Position numbers and translations under genes: made by a program
Part shown: positions 8,289 through 15,627 of the stretch, in pieces
Numbering within the stretch: position 1 is the first letter of the stretch
How the letters are laid out: the number at the start of each line of letters is the position of its first letter
Source: a virus
Reading direction: 5' to 3' (one strand)
DNA length: 64,000 nt
IMG/VR virus record: IMGVR_UViG_3300028024_000007
Coordinates: 1 to 64,000 of that record
Notes under the pieces: model-generated
What the model saw: only the letters and a program-made list of their open reading frames with translations
Database searches by the model: none
What the model was told of the DNA's origin: nothing

Positions 8289-8551
8289 GCGACCCGGCAG
8301 AGATGTGGGTCCTCGAGTCGGACTGGGACGTGGAGAGCGGGTCTCCGCTGAACGTCGTCGACGTCGCAGGCCGCGTGGTGGCCCGGGTGGATCCGGCGTA
8401 CCCGGAGGCCGCTGAGGTGGCGAGGCTGATCTCGGTCTCCCAGAAGCTGCGGGAGTTCGTCCAGGAGAGCCACTGGGTCACCAACGTGGACGTGCTGGGG
8501 CTGCTCCTGTGGATCCGCAAGGGGATCGCTCGAAAGGAGGCAAAGTCGTGA
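8285..8551 (+). CDS. small hypothetical protein
   Basis: An 88-residue protein starting at GTG in a GTGA overlap. The acidic beta-like N-terminus is followed by a helical C-terminal half. A GGAGG at the end of the gene serves the next start. Unknown function. Confidence 0.5.
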   Translation: MSDPAEMWVLESDWDVESGSPLNVVDVAGRVVARVDPAYPEAAEVARLISVSQKLREFVQESHWVTNVDVLGLLLWIRKGIARKEAKS

Positions 8552-9015
8552 GCGACGAGCTGGGCTGGGAGGTGTCGAAGCTGCTGGCGCGCGCGGAGGC
8601 GCACGTGGAGGCGGAGGTCGGCGGGGGCCCTCCGCCTGCGCCCCCGGTGACGGGGCTCGTCCCTGGCGACAAGGTGCTCTACCGCGGGGTCCTGATCCGC
8701 TGCGTGGAGATTCGCTGCCCGGAGACCGGTGCGCGCCGTCCTGCCTACGCCGGCTACCGCGGCGGGTACCACTGCTTCACCGCGCACGAGCAGGAGCTGG
8801 CCCGCCACCTCGCCGACGTCTCTCCGGAGGCGACCGCGTGCGTGAGCTACGCCCACGACTACGAGTCCCTCGCCGCCTGGTGCGCCAAGCACGGGCTCGG
8901 GTGGGACTCGGCGACGGCCATGTACTTCTGCTCGGAGGGGGCGTCCCGGCTCATCGACGGCGACCCGGAGCGGTTCATGCGTCTGGTGCGCGCCCTAGCG
9001 GTGGGTGCAGCGTGA
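8548..9015 (+). CDS. hypothetical protein, 155 aa
   Basis: A 155-residue protein, GTG start overlapping the previous stop, with AAAGGAGG upstream. It has a Pro-rich linker at residues 26-34, a beta segment with two Cys, and a helical C-terminal region. Codon use is less extreme in GC3. No family recognised. Confidence 0.5.
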   Translation: MSDELGWEVSKLLARAEAHVEAEVGGGPPPAPPVTGLVPGDKVLYRGVLIRCVEIRCPETGARRPAYAGYRGGYHCFTAHEQELARHLADVSPEATACVSYAHDYESLAAWCAKHGLGWDSATAMYFCSEGASRLIDGDPERFMRLVRALAVGAA

Positions 9016-9737
9016 TGCCGCCGACGGTCCGGTGGGCGCGCGTCACCGTCCCGGGGCTCGGCGACAGGGACGTCCTCTCGTTCGGATTCCGCCAGGACCT
9101 GGTCGACGCCGTGAAGATGGCTGCCCCGGGCCACGCGCGGAGGTGGGACCCGATGGCGAAGATGTGGGTCGTCGACACTTCGTGGACGAACCTGGTGCTC
9201 GACAAGCTCAAGTCGCTCGGCGCGCGCATCGAGCCGGACAGGGGCCTCGCGAAGGTATTCGCGGCGCGAACGAAGGTGGACGCCGACGTCGAGGCGAAGG
9301 CGCGCGCGGCGGCCGATGGCGCCCCATGCAGCGGTCCAGCGGAGCCGCGGTGCACGTGCTCGAGCAACACGTCGATGGGTCCGAAGGACCACCGGCCGGG
9401 GTGCCCGTTCTTCATCCCGCCAAGGAAGTCGCCCTGGAGGGAGACGGTGTTCGAGGGTAGCTGGAAGGACTTCGAGCAGTTCATGCGGGGGGTGACGCCG
9501 GGGCGGGGGGCCGCGCGTCCGTCCCCGCCGCCGTCCCCATTCCGCCGCGGTATGCAGCCGTCCGAAGAAGACTACCGCGTCCTCGGCGTGGCGCAGTCGG
9601 CCGACCTGCAGGCGGTGAAGGCGGCGCACCGGCGCCTGGCGCTCGAGAACCACCCGGACCGCGGCGGGGACACGCAGAAGCTGGCGCGGATCAACGTCGC
9701 CCGCGACCGCGTCGTCTTCGCGCTGGGGCAGCGATGA
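9015..9737 (+). CDS. J-domain protein with N-terminal accessory region
   Basis: A 240-residue protein with a C-terminal DnaJ domain (about residues 180-240): EEDYRVLGVAQSADLQAVK, then AAHRRLALENHPDRGGD with the HPD loop that stimulates Hsp70. The N-terminal 75 residues contain RWDPMAKMWVVD, a short motif that I associate with small repeat domains in replication or helicase proteins. A Cys-rich stretch (CTCSSN...HRPGCPF) lies between. There is no DnaK gene in view, so it probably recruits the host Hsp70. ATG 9015 overlaps the previous TGA; GTG 9012 is the alternative start. Confidence 0.75.
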   Translation: MPPTVRWARVTVPGLGDRDVLSFGFRQDLVDAVKMAAPGHARRWDPMAKMWVVDTSWTNLVLDKLKSLGARIEPDRGLAKVFAARTKVDADVEAKARAAADGAPCSGPAEPRCTCSSNTSMGPKDHRPGCPFFIPPRKSPWRETVFEGSWKDFEQFMRGVTPGRGAARPSPPPSPFRRGMQPSEEDYRVLGVAQSADLQAVKAAHRRLALENHPDRGGDTQKLARINVARDRVVFALGQR

Positions 9738-9961
9738 GCCGCCTCAATGAATTGCAGGAGGAACTTCGGCTTTTGCTGATGAAATACTCCGACGTCGTCA
9801 TCGTCGCCTTCGCGCAAGAGTTCGACGTCGGGGAGCAGGTGACACACGGCCCCGTGAAGTACTTCGGGAACAGGGAAGGCTGCGAGGCGATCTTGAACGA
9901 CGAGCTCCTGAAATTTATCTCTCGCCAGAATCGAACCAGGAAAATGCGGAGGAGGAATTGA
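9734..9961 (+). CDS. small hypothetical protein
   Basis: A 75-residue protein with noticeably lower GC than its neighbours. It has a helical N-terminus, a hydrophobic VVIVAFA strand and a basic tail (RTRKMRRRN). It overlaps both the J-domain gene and the methyltransferase gene, whose GGAGGAGG ribosome site lies inside its last codons. Unknown function, possibly recently acquired. Confidence 0.5.
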   Translation: MSRLNELQEELRLLLMKYSDVVIVAFAQEFDVGEQVTHGPVKYFGNREGCEAILNDELLKFISRQNRTRKMRRRN

Positions 9962-10548
9962 ACCAAGAGCCATTCGCGTGCGTGGTGGCCGACCCGCCCT
10001 GGGCGTTCTCGGACCAGCTCTCGGGGGAGAAGCGCGGCGCCGCCAGGAACTACGACGTCATGTCGGTCGACGACCTCTGCCGCATCCCGCTCCCCCCGAT
10101 CGCCGACGACGCCTACCTGTTCCTGTGGCGCGTCTCCGCGATGGTGGAGGAGGCCTACCGGGTCGTCCGGGCCTGGGGGTTCAAGCCGAAGTCGGAGGTC
10201 GTCTGGAACAAGCTGACGAAGACCGGCAAGCCCTGGTTCGGCATGGGCCACCACGTCCGCGCCTCCCACGAGACCGCCATCCTCGCCGTGCGCGGCCGGC
10301 CGACCCGCTACAACGCCAGCACGCGGTCGTCGTTCTCCGCCCCCGTGCTCCGGCACAGCGAGAAGCCGGCGGCGTTCTACGCGCTGGTCGAGGGGCTCTG
10401 CCCGGGGCCGCGGGTCGAGCTGTTCGCCCGGGCGGAGCGCCCCGGGTGGACGTGCCTCGGGAACGAGCTGGTCACGCCGACGGTGTTCCCGGTGGCGCAG
10501 TCCAGCCTGTTCGGAATCGGTCCGGCCAACACGGAGGGGGAGACATGA
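9958..10548 (+). CDS. MT-A70 family adenine methyltransferase
   Basis: A 196-residue MT-A70-type N6-adenine methyltransferase. The catalytic motif DPPW is at residues 12-15 (VVADPPWAF). The SAM-binding side of the circularly ordered fold is seen in the C-terminal half (HSEKPAAFYALVEGL and RVELFARAERPGWTCLGNE), typical of this family. Length fits phage MT-A70 enzymes, which methylate DNA adenines, often for restriction avoidance. The start is TTG, supported by a strong GGAGGAGG. The target site cannot be read from sequence. Confidence 0.85.
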   Translation: MNQEPFACVVADPPWAFSDQLSGEKRGAARNYDVMSVDDLCRIPLPPIADDAYLFLWRVSAMVEEAYRVVRAWGFKPKSEVVWNKLTKTGKPWFGMGHHVRASHETAILAVRGRPTRYNASTRSSFSAPVLRHSEKPAAFYALVEGLCPGPRVELFARAERPGWTCLGNELVTPTVFPVAQSSLFGIGPANTEGET

Positions 10549-10781
10549 TCGCCTGGCTGAAGAAGCTCCTCCGGCGCGAGCCACCGCCCCCGCCGCCTCC
10601 CCCCCCGGTCCTGGCCCACTGGGTCCCCGGGACGTTCGACCGATCTGCGTACTGCGGGGAGGGCGAACCGGGGGTCTACGCGGTGGACGCCCAGTCGTTC
10701 ATGACGATGCGCGACCGCTGCACGCCGTGCTCGCGCGCGGCCTGGTCGAGGCTGATGGCGTACAGGACCAAGAACCGGTGA
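10545..10781 (+). CDS. small Pro-rich hypothetical protein
   Basis: A 78-residue protein starting in an ATGA overlap. A short amphipathic helix (MIAWLKKLLRRE) is followed by nine prolines in a row, then a small region with two pairs of Cys. It may be peripheral to the membrane. No family recognised. Confidence 0.45.
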   Translation: MIAWLKKLLRREPPPPPPPPPVLAHWVPGTFDRSAYCGEGEPGVYAVDAQSFMTMRDRCTPCSRAAWSRLMAYRTKNR

Positions 10782-10792
10782 GGAGGTCAGTC

Positions 10793-10927
10793 ATGTGGAG
10801 AGAGCGAGACGGGTTCGGGTGGCTCGGGACGCTGAAGCTCGCGTGCGACTTCGCGTTCGCCTGCGCGGTCGGGTCGGCTGCCGGCGCGGTCGTGGCGATC
10901 TGCTACGTGGAGATCTGGTGCAAGTGA
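10793..10927 (+). CDS. small membrane protein
   Basis: A 44-residue protein with one hydrophobic helix (about residues 15-40, FAFACAVGSAAGAVVAICYV). GAGGAGG lies before the ATG. Unknown function. Confidence 0.45.
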   Translation: MWRERDGFGWLGTLKLACDFAFACAVGSAAGAVVAICYVEIWCK

Positions 10928-10937
10928 GGAGGGACTG

Positions 10938-11735
10938 ATGCCATTCCGAGACGGCGACGAGGTGGTCATGTTCGAGGGGACCGTGAACATCGACCGGCGC
11001 TCCGCCGACAAGCAGGAGCGATCCGTGCTCTGCCGCCTGCCGGACGGGACCGAGCGGTTCGTGTCGCGGAACCAGTGCCCGAGCTACCAGAGTTTCGGGG
11101 AGCTGGACGAGGTGATCGACCTGGAGGTCTCCGCCTGGCTGGTGGGGAAGTGGGAGGAGGAGGGCCCGCCGCCGCACGCGGTGGTCCCGGGCGTGGTGGT
11201 CCTCCGCTCGAGCGAGAAGGCCATCCAGGTCCGTCTGCCGGACGGCACTGTCGCGTGGGTCCCGCTCCGGGGGATCGACAAGGACAGCCCGGTCAGCGGC
11301 GACGGCCAGCGCGGTGACCTGTGGGTCGCCGAGTGGCTCGCCAAGGCGAAGGGCTGGGGCCAGGGCGCCCCAGCCGCCAGCTCCGGCGGGGAGCGGGCCC
11401 GCCCGCGCCAGGCCAACATCGGGGACGACGCGCGGAGCGGGTACCGCGGGGATGACCTCGAGAACCCGGACCCGCACGGCGACGCGGCGGCCAAGGATGA
11501 CGAGCCGGACTTCGCGGCGGGGGACGATGACCTCCCTTTTGACGAAGCCCCCGGGGGAGTCCCCGGGGGCGGAACGAACGAAGGTCTGCTTCAAGTGCCA
11601 TCGGCGCAAGCGTGTCGGCCTGTTCTATCGGCATCCGAAGATGGCAGACGGCTACCTCGGCAAGTGCAAGGTGTGCGCGAAGCGCGATGTTCGTCTGGGA
11701 TACCTGGAGAACGTCGAAGCGAAGCGTGCCTATGA
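10938..11735 (+). CDS. duplicated-domain phage protein with acidic DDDLPF tail
   Basis: The convincing part runs to about base 11540. It holds two copies of a small beta domain: residues 1-75 (LCRLPDGTERFV, AWLVGKWEEEG) and 85-140 (AIQVRLPDGTVAWVPL, VAEWLAKAKGW), a domain seen in phage replication-associated proteins. A disordered acidic region ends in DDDLPF, like the C-terminal tail by which SSB proteins recruit partners. No stop follows that motif, and the frame runs on into a hairpin and then antiparallel coding of the HNH gene to 11735. These last ~60 residues look like accidental read-through caused by HNH gene insertion. Confidence 0.6.
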   Translation: MPFRDGDEVVMFEGTVNIDRRSADKQERSVLCRLPDGTERFVSRNQCPSYQSFGELDEVIDLEVSAWLVGKWEEEGPPPHAVVPGVVVLRSSEKAIQVRLPDGTVAWVPLRGIDKDSPVSGDGQRGDLWVAEWLAKAKGWGQGAPAASSGGERARPRQANIGDDARSGYRGDDLENPDPHGDAAAKDDEPDFAAGDDDLPFDEAPGGVPGGGTNEGLLQVPSAQACRPVLSASEDGRRLPRQVQGVREARCSSGIPGERRSEACL

Positions 11736-12000
11736 TCGGGAGAGATTCAAACGGCCGGCGCGTCGGCGGTGGTCAATCGAGGCAGCGAAGAAGCAACGCG
11801 GTCTGTATCCAGATCGCTATCGTGCAAGGACCGCGGTGGGGAACGCGATTAGGGACGGAAGGCTCGTTCGCGGTCCGTGTGAGACGTGCGGCACGGTGGT
11901 CAAAGTTGAGGCGCATCACGAGGACTACTCGAAGCCGTTACTGGTGAGGTGGTTCTGCAGGACGCACCACAGGGAACACGAAGGAAGGCTGGTCACATGA
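11527..12000 (+). CDS. HNH-type zinc protein (possible homing endonuclease)
   Basis: A 157-residue protein with two N-terminal CxxC pairs (VCFKCHRR and KCKVCAKRD), a basic middle, and a C-terminal HNH-like core: CETCGTVVKVEAHHEDYSKP followed by WFCRTHHREH. This is the arrangement of small phage HNH endonucleases that bind zinc and nick DNA. Third-position GC drops sharply at the gene, and its first 210 bases overlap the previous frame, both signs of a late insertion. The start is taken at ATG 11527; an internal start near 11575 is possible. Confidence 0.7.
   Translation: MTSLLTKPPGESPGAERTKVCFKCHRRKRVGLFYRHPKMADGYLGKCKVCAKRDVRLGYLENVEAKRAYDRERFKRPARRRWSIEAAKKQRGLYPDRYRARTAVGNAIRDGRLVRGPCETCGTVVKVEAHHEDYSKPLLVRWFCRTHHREHEGRLVT
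11547..11570 (+). repeat. perfect GC hairpin at HNH gene boundary
   Basis: GCCCCCGGGG, loop GAGT, CCCCGGGGGC: a perfect 10-bp stem. It lies just after the DDDLPF codons and exactly where codon use changes to the HNH type. It may be the old terminator of the upstream gene or a target/structure linked to the insertion. Confidence 0.6.
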
Positions 12001-12323
12001 AGACGCTGAAGGTCGAGCAGATGGGGACGGAGGTCCAGGGCATCAGGCTCTTGGGCGAAAGATGCAATCCTGAACCGACGCACGTTCGGATCGTGTTCCC
12101 GGGCGGCGACGTGGACGTCGCGCGCTGCGACGACGGGAGCTACTGGGTCCACGTTCGGGTGGACAGCGCGAAGGACGCGGTCGAGAGCGACGGTGGTCGC
12201 CCGGCCGGCAGGCTGGTCGACGCGCGCCTCGACGTCCGCGGGAAGCACGCCAGCGAGTGCGACGCCGGCGACTTCGCCGATCCTGGCCTGTACCACCTGG
12301 CCGTCCGGGTGGCGCGCGCGTAG
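11997..12323 (+). CDS. hypothetical beta-rich protein
   Basis: A 108-residue protein starting in an ATGA overlap with the HNH gene. It is mostly beta strands with alternating hydrophobic residues (THVRIVFPGGDVDVARCDD). No family recognised. GC3 returns to the genome norm towards its end. Confidence 0.5.
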   Translation: MKTLKVEQMGTEVQGIRLLGERCNPEPTHVRIVFPGGDVDVARCDDGSYWVHVRVDSAKDAVESDGGRPAGRLVDARLDVRGKHASECDAGDFADPGLYHLAVRVARA

Positions 12324-12336
12324 CAGCTCGGCGCCG

Positions 12337-12345
12337 TGATACCGT
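12337..12345 (+). promoter_or_regulatory. extended -10 promoter before ParB-like gene
   Basis: TGATACCGT (TG, one base, TACCGT) ends 8 bases before ATG 12354. This decides the start over the upstream in-frame GTG at 12336. No clear -35. Confidence 0.5.
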
Positions 12346-12353
12346 CTCTTCCC

Positions 12354-13004
12354 ATGGCGAAGAGAGCGACCAAGGTGGCCGTGGCGAAGGTCCAGGAGGA
12401 GGTGCGGATCGAATACGTCCGCCTCCCGGACGTCAAACCGGCGAAGCGGAACCCGAAACTGCACGACGTCCCGACGATCGTCGCGTCGATCCGGAGGTGG
12501 GGCTTCAAGGCCCCCCCGGTCGAGGACGCCGCCACGGGGAGGATCGTGGCGGGGCACGGCCGCAAGGAAGCGGTCGAGTTCATCAAGTCGGACACGCCGG
12601 GAGAAGTCCCCAGGGGCGTGAAGGTCGGGGAGGACGGCGAGTGGATGATCCCCGTCGTGCGCGGCGGGACGTTCGAGAACGAGGCGGAGGCCGAGCAGTA
12701 CCTGCTGGCCGACAACCGGCTGGTGGAGCTCGCCGGGTGGGATGAGAAGGTCCTCGGGTCCATGCTCCAGGCGGTTGCCGACCACGGCGGGGACGCGCTC
12801 GCGGCCATCGGATGGTCCGCCGACCAGGTCGCCTCCATCGCCGCGGGCTGGGACAGCGACATCACCGCCATCAGGAGCCACGGGGAGAACACCGACGGCA
12901 TCCTGGCGAAGATCGTCGTGTTCTGCCCCCAGGCTGTGAAGGAGAAGGTCTCGAAGGTGGTCGCGGCGGCCGTGAAGCGGTTCCCGAAGGTGAAGATCGT
13001 TTGA
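12354..13004 (+). CDS. ParB-fold nuclease/DNA-binding protein
   Basis: A 216-residue protein with a ParB N-terminal-like domain (about residues 15-135): VKPAKRNPKLHDVPTIVASI, GRIVAGHGRKEAVEF and the helical LADNRLVELAGWDEKVL. Phage ParB-fold proteins of this size are often next to DNA-modification genes and some have nuclease activity. Here it is directly coupled to dpdA (TTGA overlap) and has its own extended -10 promoter. There is no ParA, so plasmid partition is unlikely. It may act as a regulator or a DNA-binding partner of the modification enzyme. Confidence 0.75.
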   Translation: MAKRATKVAVAKVQEEVRIEYVRLPDVKPAKRNPKLHDVPTIVASIRRWGFKAPPVEDAATGRIVAGHGRKEAVEFIKSDTPGEVPRGVKVGEDGEWMIPVVRGGTFENEAEAEQYLLADNRLVELAGWDEKVLGSMLQAVADHGGDALAAIGWSADQVASIAAGWDSDITAIRSHGENTDGILAKIVVFCPQAVKEKVSKVVAAAVKRFPKVKIV

Positions 13005-13852
13005 TCGCGCCGCGTTCCGAGTCAGAGCTGCTGAACGTCCTGGTCGCGTACCCGTACATGTCCGATCGGGTGATCAAGATCCTGTCGGACGGCCAGGAGA
13101 AGATCCGGTTCCTCCTCGACTCCGGCGCGTTCACCGCGTGGAAGGCGAAGAAGAAGATCGAGGTCGACGACTACTGCAGGTTCATCGAATCGATGCCGTT
13201 TAAGCCGTGGCGCTACTTCACGCTCGACGTGGTTGGCGACCCGGCGGGGACGATGCGGAACTACCTCACGATGGTGAAGCGGGGCTTCAAGCCCGTGCCG
13301 ATCTTCACCCGCGGCGAGGACTTATCTGTGATCGACGACTACTACGAGACGAGTGACGTGGTCGGGGTCGGCGGACTGGTGGGGACGCCGGGGAACAAGG
13401 GCTTCGTGAACGGGGTAATGAAGCGGGTGAAGAGTCGTCGCTGCCACTGGCTGGGCTTCACCTCGGTCGAGTTCCTCAAGCACTACCGGCCGTACATGTG
13501 TGACTCGTCGACGTGGGAGGTGGCTATGTACGGCGGCTTGGTCCTGTACGACAGGGCCGGGATGTCGGTGAAGCTGAGCAAGGCGGACTTCGCGAAGAGG
13601 CCGACGAAGCGCGTGGTGGACCTGATCAGGTCTTACGGCGTCGACCCAGCGGTGTTCGCGCGAGACGCGAGCGGCTGGTCGACGGTCGGTTCGGGGAACC
13701 GCATGGTCAACGCGATGAGCGCGGTCAGGATGTCGCTCGACGTCCAGCGATCTCTGGGTACGCTGCTGTTCATGGCCGCGTCGGCTGGCAACGGAGACGT
13801 GGCGAGGTTACTGCACGGTTATGATTTCGAAATGAAGAGGGGGACCACATGA
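13001..13852 (+). CDS. dpdA: DNA-guanine transglycosylase (phage DpdA-like)
   Basis: A 283-residue TGT-like protein of the phage DpdA type, which exchanges guanine in DNA for a 7-deazaguanine base. Visible family features: FLLDSGAFTAWKAKKKI with Asp40, RYFTLDVVGD with Asp76, GVGGLVGT, WLGFTSVEFL and CDSSTWE. It is much shorter than bacterial DpdA or tRNA TGT, as expected of phage forms. The gene overlaps the ParB-like gene (TTG start inside TTGA) and queC (ATGA), forming one unit with the precursor genes. Codon use is less GC3-extreme than the structural genes, suggesting transfer as a block. Confidence 0.85.
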   Translation: MIAPRSESELLNVLVAYPYMSDRVIKILSDGQEKIRFLLDSGAFTAWKAKKKIEVDDYCRFIESMPFKPWRYFTLDVVGDPAGTMRNYLTMVKRGFKPVPIFTRGEDLSVIDDYYETSDVVGVGGLVGTPGNKGFVNGVMKRVKSRRCHWLGFTSVEFLKHYRPYMCDSSTWEVAMYGGLVLYDRAGMSVKLSKADFAKRPTKRVVDLIRSYGVDPAVFARDASGWSTVGSGNRMVNAMSAVRMSLDVQRSLGTLLFMAASAGNGDVARLLHGYDFEMKRGTT

Positions 13853-14523
13853 AGACTCTGATCATCCTGTCTGGAGGCGCCGACAGCGCCGTGCTCGCGC
13901 ACCACCTGGTGGACGCTGGCCACGAGCTCGAGGCCGTGTCGTTCGACTACGGCCAGCGCCACAAGCGCGAGCTGGTGGCTGCCGCGACGGTCGCGCGCGA
14001 CCTGGGGGTACCGCACCGGGTGATCGACCTCCCGGGCCTGGGCGCGCTCCTGAGCGGCTCCGCGCTCACGGACCCGAGCGTCCCGGTCCCGCACGGTCAC
14101 TACGAGGCGGAGACCATGCGGCAGACCGTGGTGCCGAACCGGAACACGATCATGCTCTCGATCGCGTGGGGCATCGCGTGCTCGTCCGGGTGCGACGCGG
14201 TCGCGCTCGGCGTCCACGCCGGCGACCACTACATCTACCCGGACTGCCGCCCCGAGTACCTCCAGGCGCTCGAGCGCGCGCTCCTCCTGGGGACCGAGGG
14301 CCACCGCAAGGAGCAGATGGGGCTGATCGCCCCGTTCCGCGACATGACGAAGCAGCAGATCGTGGCTCGCGGGCTCGAGCTCGGGGTCAAGTTCGAGCAC
14401 ACCTGGACCTGCTACGAGGGCGGCGCGTTCGCGTGCGGCAAGTGCGGGTCGTGCCGCGAGCGCCTGGAGGCGTTCGAGAAGTCCGGCGCCGTCGATCCGG
14501 TCGCGTACGCACCGGCGGCCTGA
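13849..14523 (+). CDS. queC: QueC, preQ0 synthase
   Basis: A 224-residue ATP-dependent enzyme converting 7-carboxy-7-deazaguanine to preQ0. The PP-loop SGGADS is at residues 8-13, FDYGQRHKRE follows, NRNTIMLSIAWG and GVHAGDHYIYPDCRPE are diagnostic, and the C-terminal zinc site is intact (CYEGG...CGKCGSCRERL). No amidotransferase domain is fused, so it is ordinary QueC rather than the Gat-QueC of archaeosine-type phages. It overlaps dpdA. Confidence 0.95.
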   Translation: MKTLIILSGGADSAVLAHHLVDAGHELEAVSFDYGQRHKRELVAAATVARDLGVPHRVIDLPGLGALLSGSALTDPSVPVPHGHYEAETMRQTVVPNRNTIMLSIAWGIACSSGCDAVALGVHAGDHYIYPDCRPEYLQALERALLLGTEGHRKEQMGLIAPFRDMTKQQIVARGLELGVKFEHTWTCYEGGAFACGKCGSCRERLEAFEKSGAVDPVAYAPAA

Positions 14524-14529
14524 TAACGT
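14521..14529 (+). promoter_or_regulatory. extended -10 promoter before folE
   Basis: TGATAACGT ends 7 bases before GTG 14537, giving a predicted leaderless folE transcript. The TGA of this element is also the queC stop codon. Confidence 0.5.
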
Positions 14530-14536
14530 CGCTGAC

Positions 14537-15211
14537 GTGGCGACGTCCGACGATATCAGGGGACGGCTTGAAGCCGCCGGCCTCCCGTACCTCTCCAACG
14601 ACAACGTCAGCCGGGCCGTCCAGCCGGGTGACCTGACTAGGATCGAGGAGGAGGTCGCCGGTCACGTCCGCGGCCTCCTCCGCTCCCTGGTCATCGACGT
14701 CGACCGCGACCCGGGCTCGCAGAAGACGCCCGAGCGGGTGGCCAAGATGCTGGTACGCGAGGTCATGTGCGGCCGCTACGAGCCGGTGCCGGCGGTGACC
14801 AGCTTCGAGAACACCAGGGAGCTCGACGAGGTCTACGCGGTGGGCCCGGTCGACGTGCGGTCCATGTGCTCGCACCACCTGGTCCCGGTCGTGGGGCGCG
14901 CCTGGGTGGGTGTCCTGCCGGACAGGAAGCTCATCGGCCTCTCCAAGTTCTCCCGCCTGACGTCGTGGGTGATGGCCAGGCCGCAGATGCAGGAGGAGGC
15001 GACCATCCAGCTCGCCGACCTGCTGGAGGAGATGATCGAGCCGCGCGGCCTGGCGCTGGTCGTCCGCGCGAGCCACATGTGCATGACCTGGCGGGGGGTC
15101 CGCGACTCGTCCGCGGAGATGGTCACCAGCGTCATGCGCGGGGCCTTCCTGGAGAAGCCCGCCGCGCGGGCGGAGTTCCTGGCCCTGGCGCGGCCAACAC
15201 GCTCGACATGA
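14537..15211 (+). CDS. folE: GTP cyclohydrolase I
   Basis: A 224-residue FolE that makes dihydroneopterin triphosphate from GTP, the first step of 7-deazaguanine synthesis. Key features: KTPERVAKML, zinc ligands in MCSHHLVP (Cys111, His114) and Cys182 in HMCMTWRGVRD, and GLSKFSRL. Length and motif order match the canonical enzyme. The last ~25 residues are extended. It lies between queC and queD with its own -10 box, supplying precursor independent of host folate control. Confidence 0.95.
   Translation: MATSDDIRGRLEAAGLPYLSNDNVSRAVQPGDLTRIEEEVAGHVRGLLRSLVIDVDRDPGSQKTPERVAKMLVREVMCGRYEPVPAVTSFENTRELDEVYAVGPVDVRSMCSHHLVPVVGRAWVGVLPDRKLIGLSKFSRLTSWVMARPQMQEEATIQLADLLEEMIEPRGLALVVRASHMCMTWRGVRDSSAEMVTSVMRGAFLEKPAARAEFLALARPTRST
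15195..15200 (+). promoter_or_regulatory. CAACAC box 7 bases before queD ATG
   Basis: GGCCAACAC ends 7 bases before ATG 15208, inside the end of folE. Same layout as the boxes before 1494, 4166 and 24805. Confidence 0.35.
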
Positions 15212-15627
15212 AGATCGCCATCACGAGGTACCACGACTTCTCGGCCGGTCACCGGGTCGTCGGGCACGAGGGCAAGTGCCGCAACCTGCACGGCCACAAC
15301 TACAGGGCCCACTTCGACGTGGTCTCCGACCGCCTCGACGCCGTCGGCAGGGTGGTCGACTTCTCGGTCGTGAGGGACCGCCTGTGCGCGTGGCTCGAGG
15401 AGAACTGGGACCACCGCATGGTCCTGTGGGATCAGGACCCCGACCTAGCGGTGATCCGCGCGGTCGACCCGACCGTCGCGGTCGTGGGGTTCAACCCCAC
15501 GGCGGAGAACCTGGCTCAGCACCTGGTGTTCGTGGTCGGCCCGGCGCAGCTCGCCGGAACGGGGTGCAGCCTCCAGGGCGTGACGCTCGAGGAGACGCGC
15601 AAGTGCGCGGCGAGCGTGACGGCGTGA
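15208..15627 (+). CDS. queD: QueD, 6-carboxy-tetrahydropterin synthase
   Basis: A 139-residue T-fold enzyme making CPH4 from dihydroneopterin triphosphate. Zinc ligands His15, His28 and His30 are seen in FSAGHRVV and NLHGHNYR, with catalytic Cys24 just before. FNPTAENLAQHL and VTLEETRKCAA complete the family pattern. It overlaps folE (ATGA) and queE (GTGA). Confidence 0.95.
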   Translation: MKIAITRYHDFSAGHRVVGHEGKCRNLHGHNYRAHFDVVSDRLDAVGRVVDFSVVRDRLCAWLEENWDHRMVLWDQDPDLAVIRAVDPTVAVVGFNPTAENLAQHLVFVVGPAQLAGTGCSLQGVTLEETRKCAASVTA

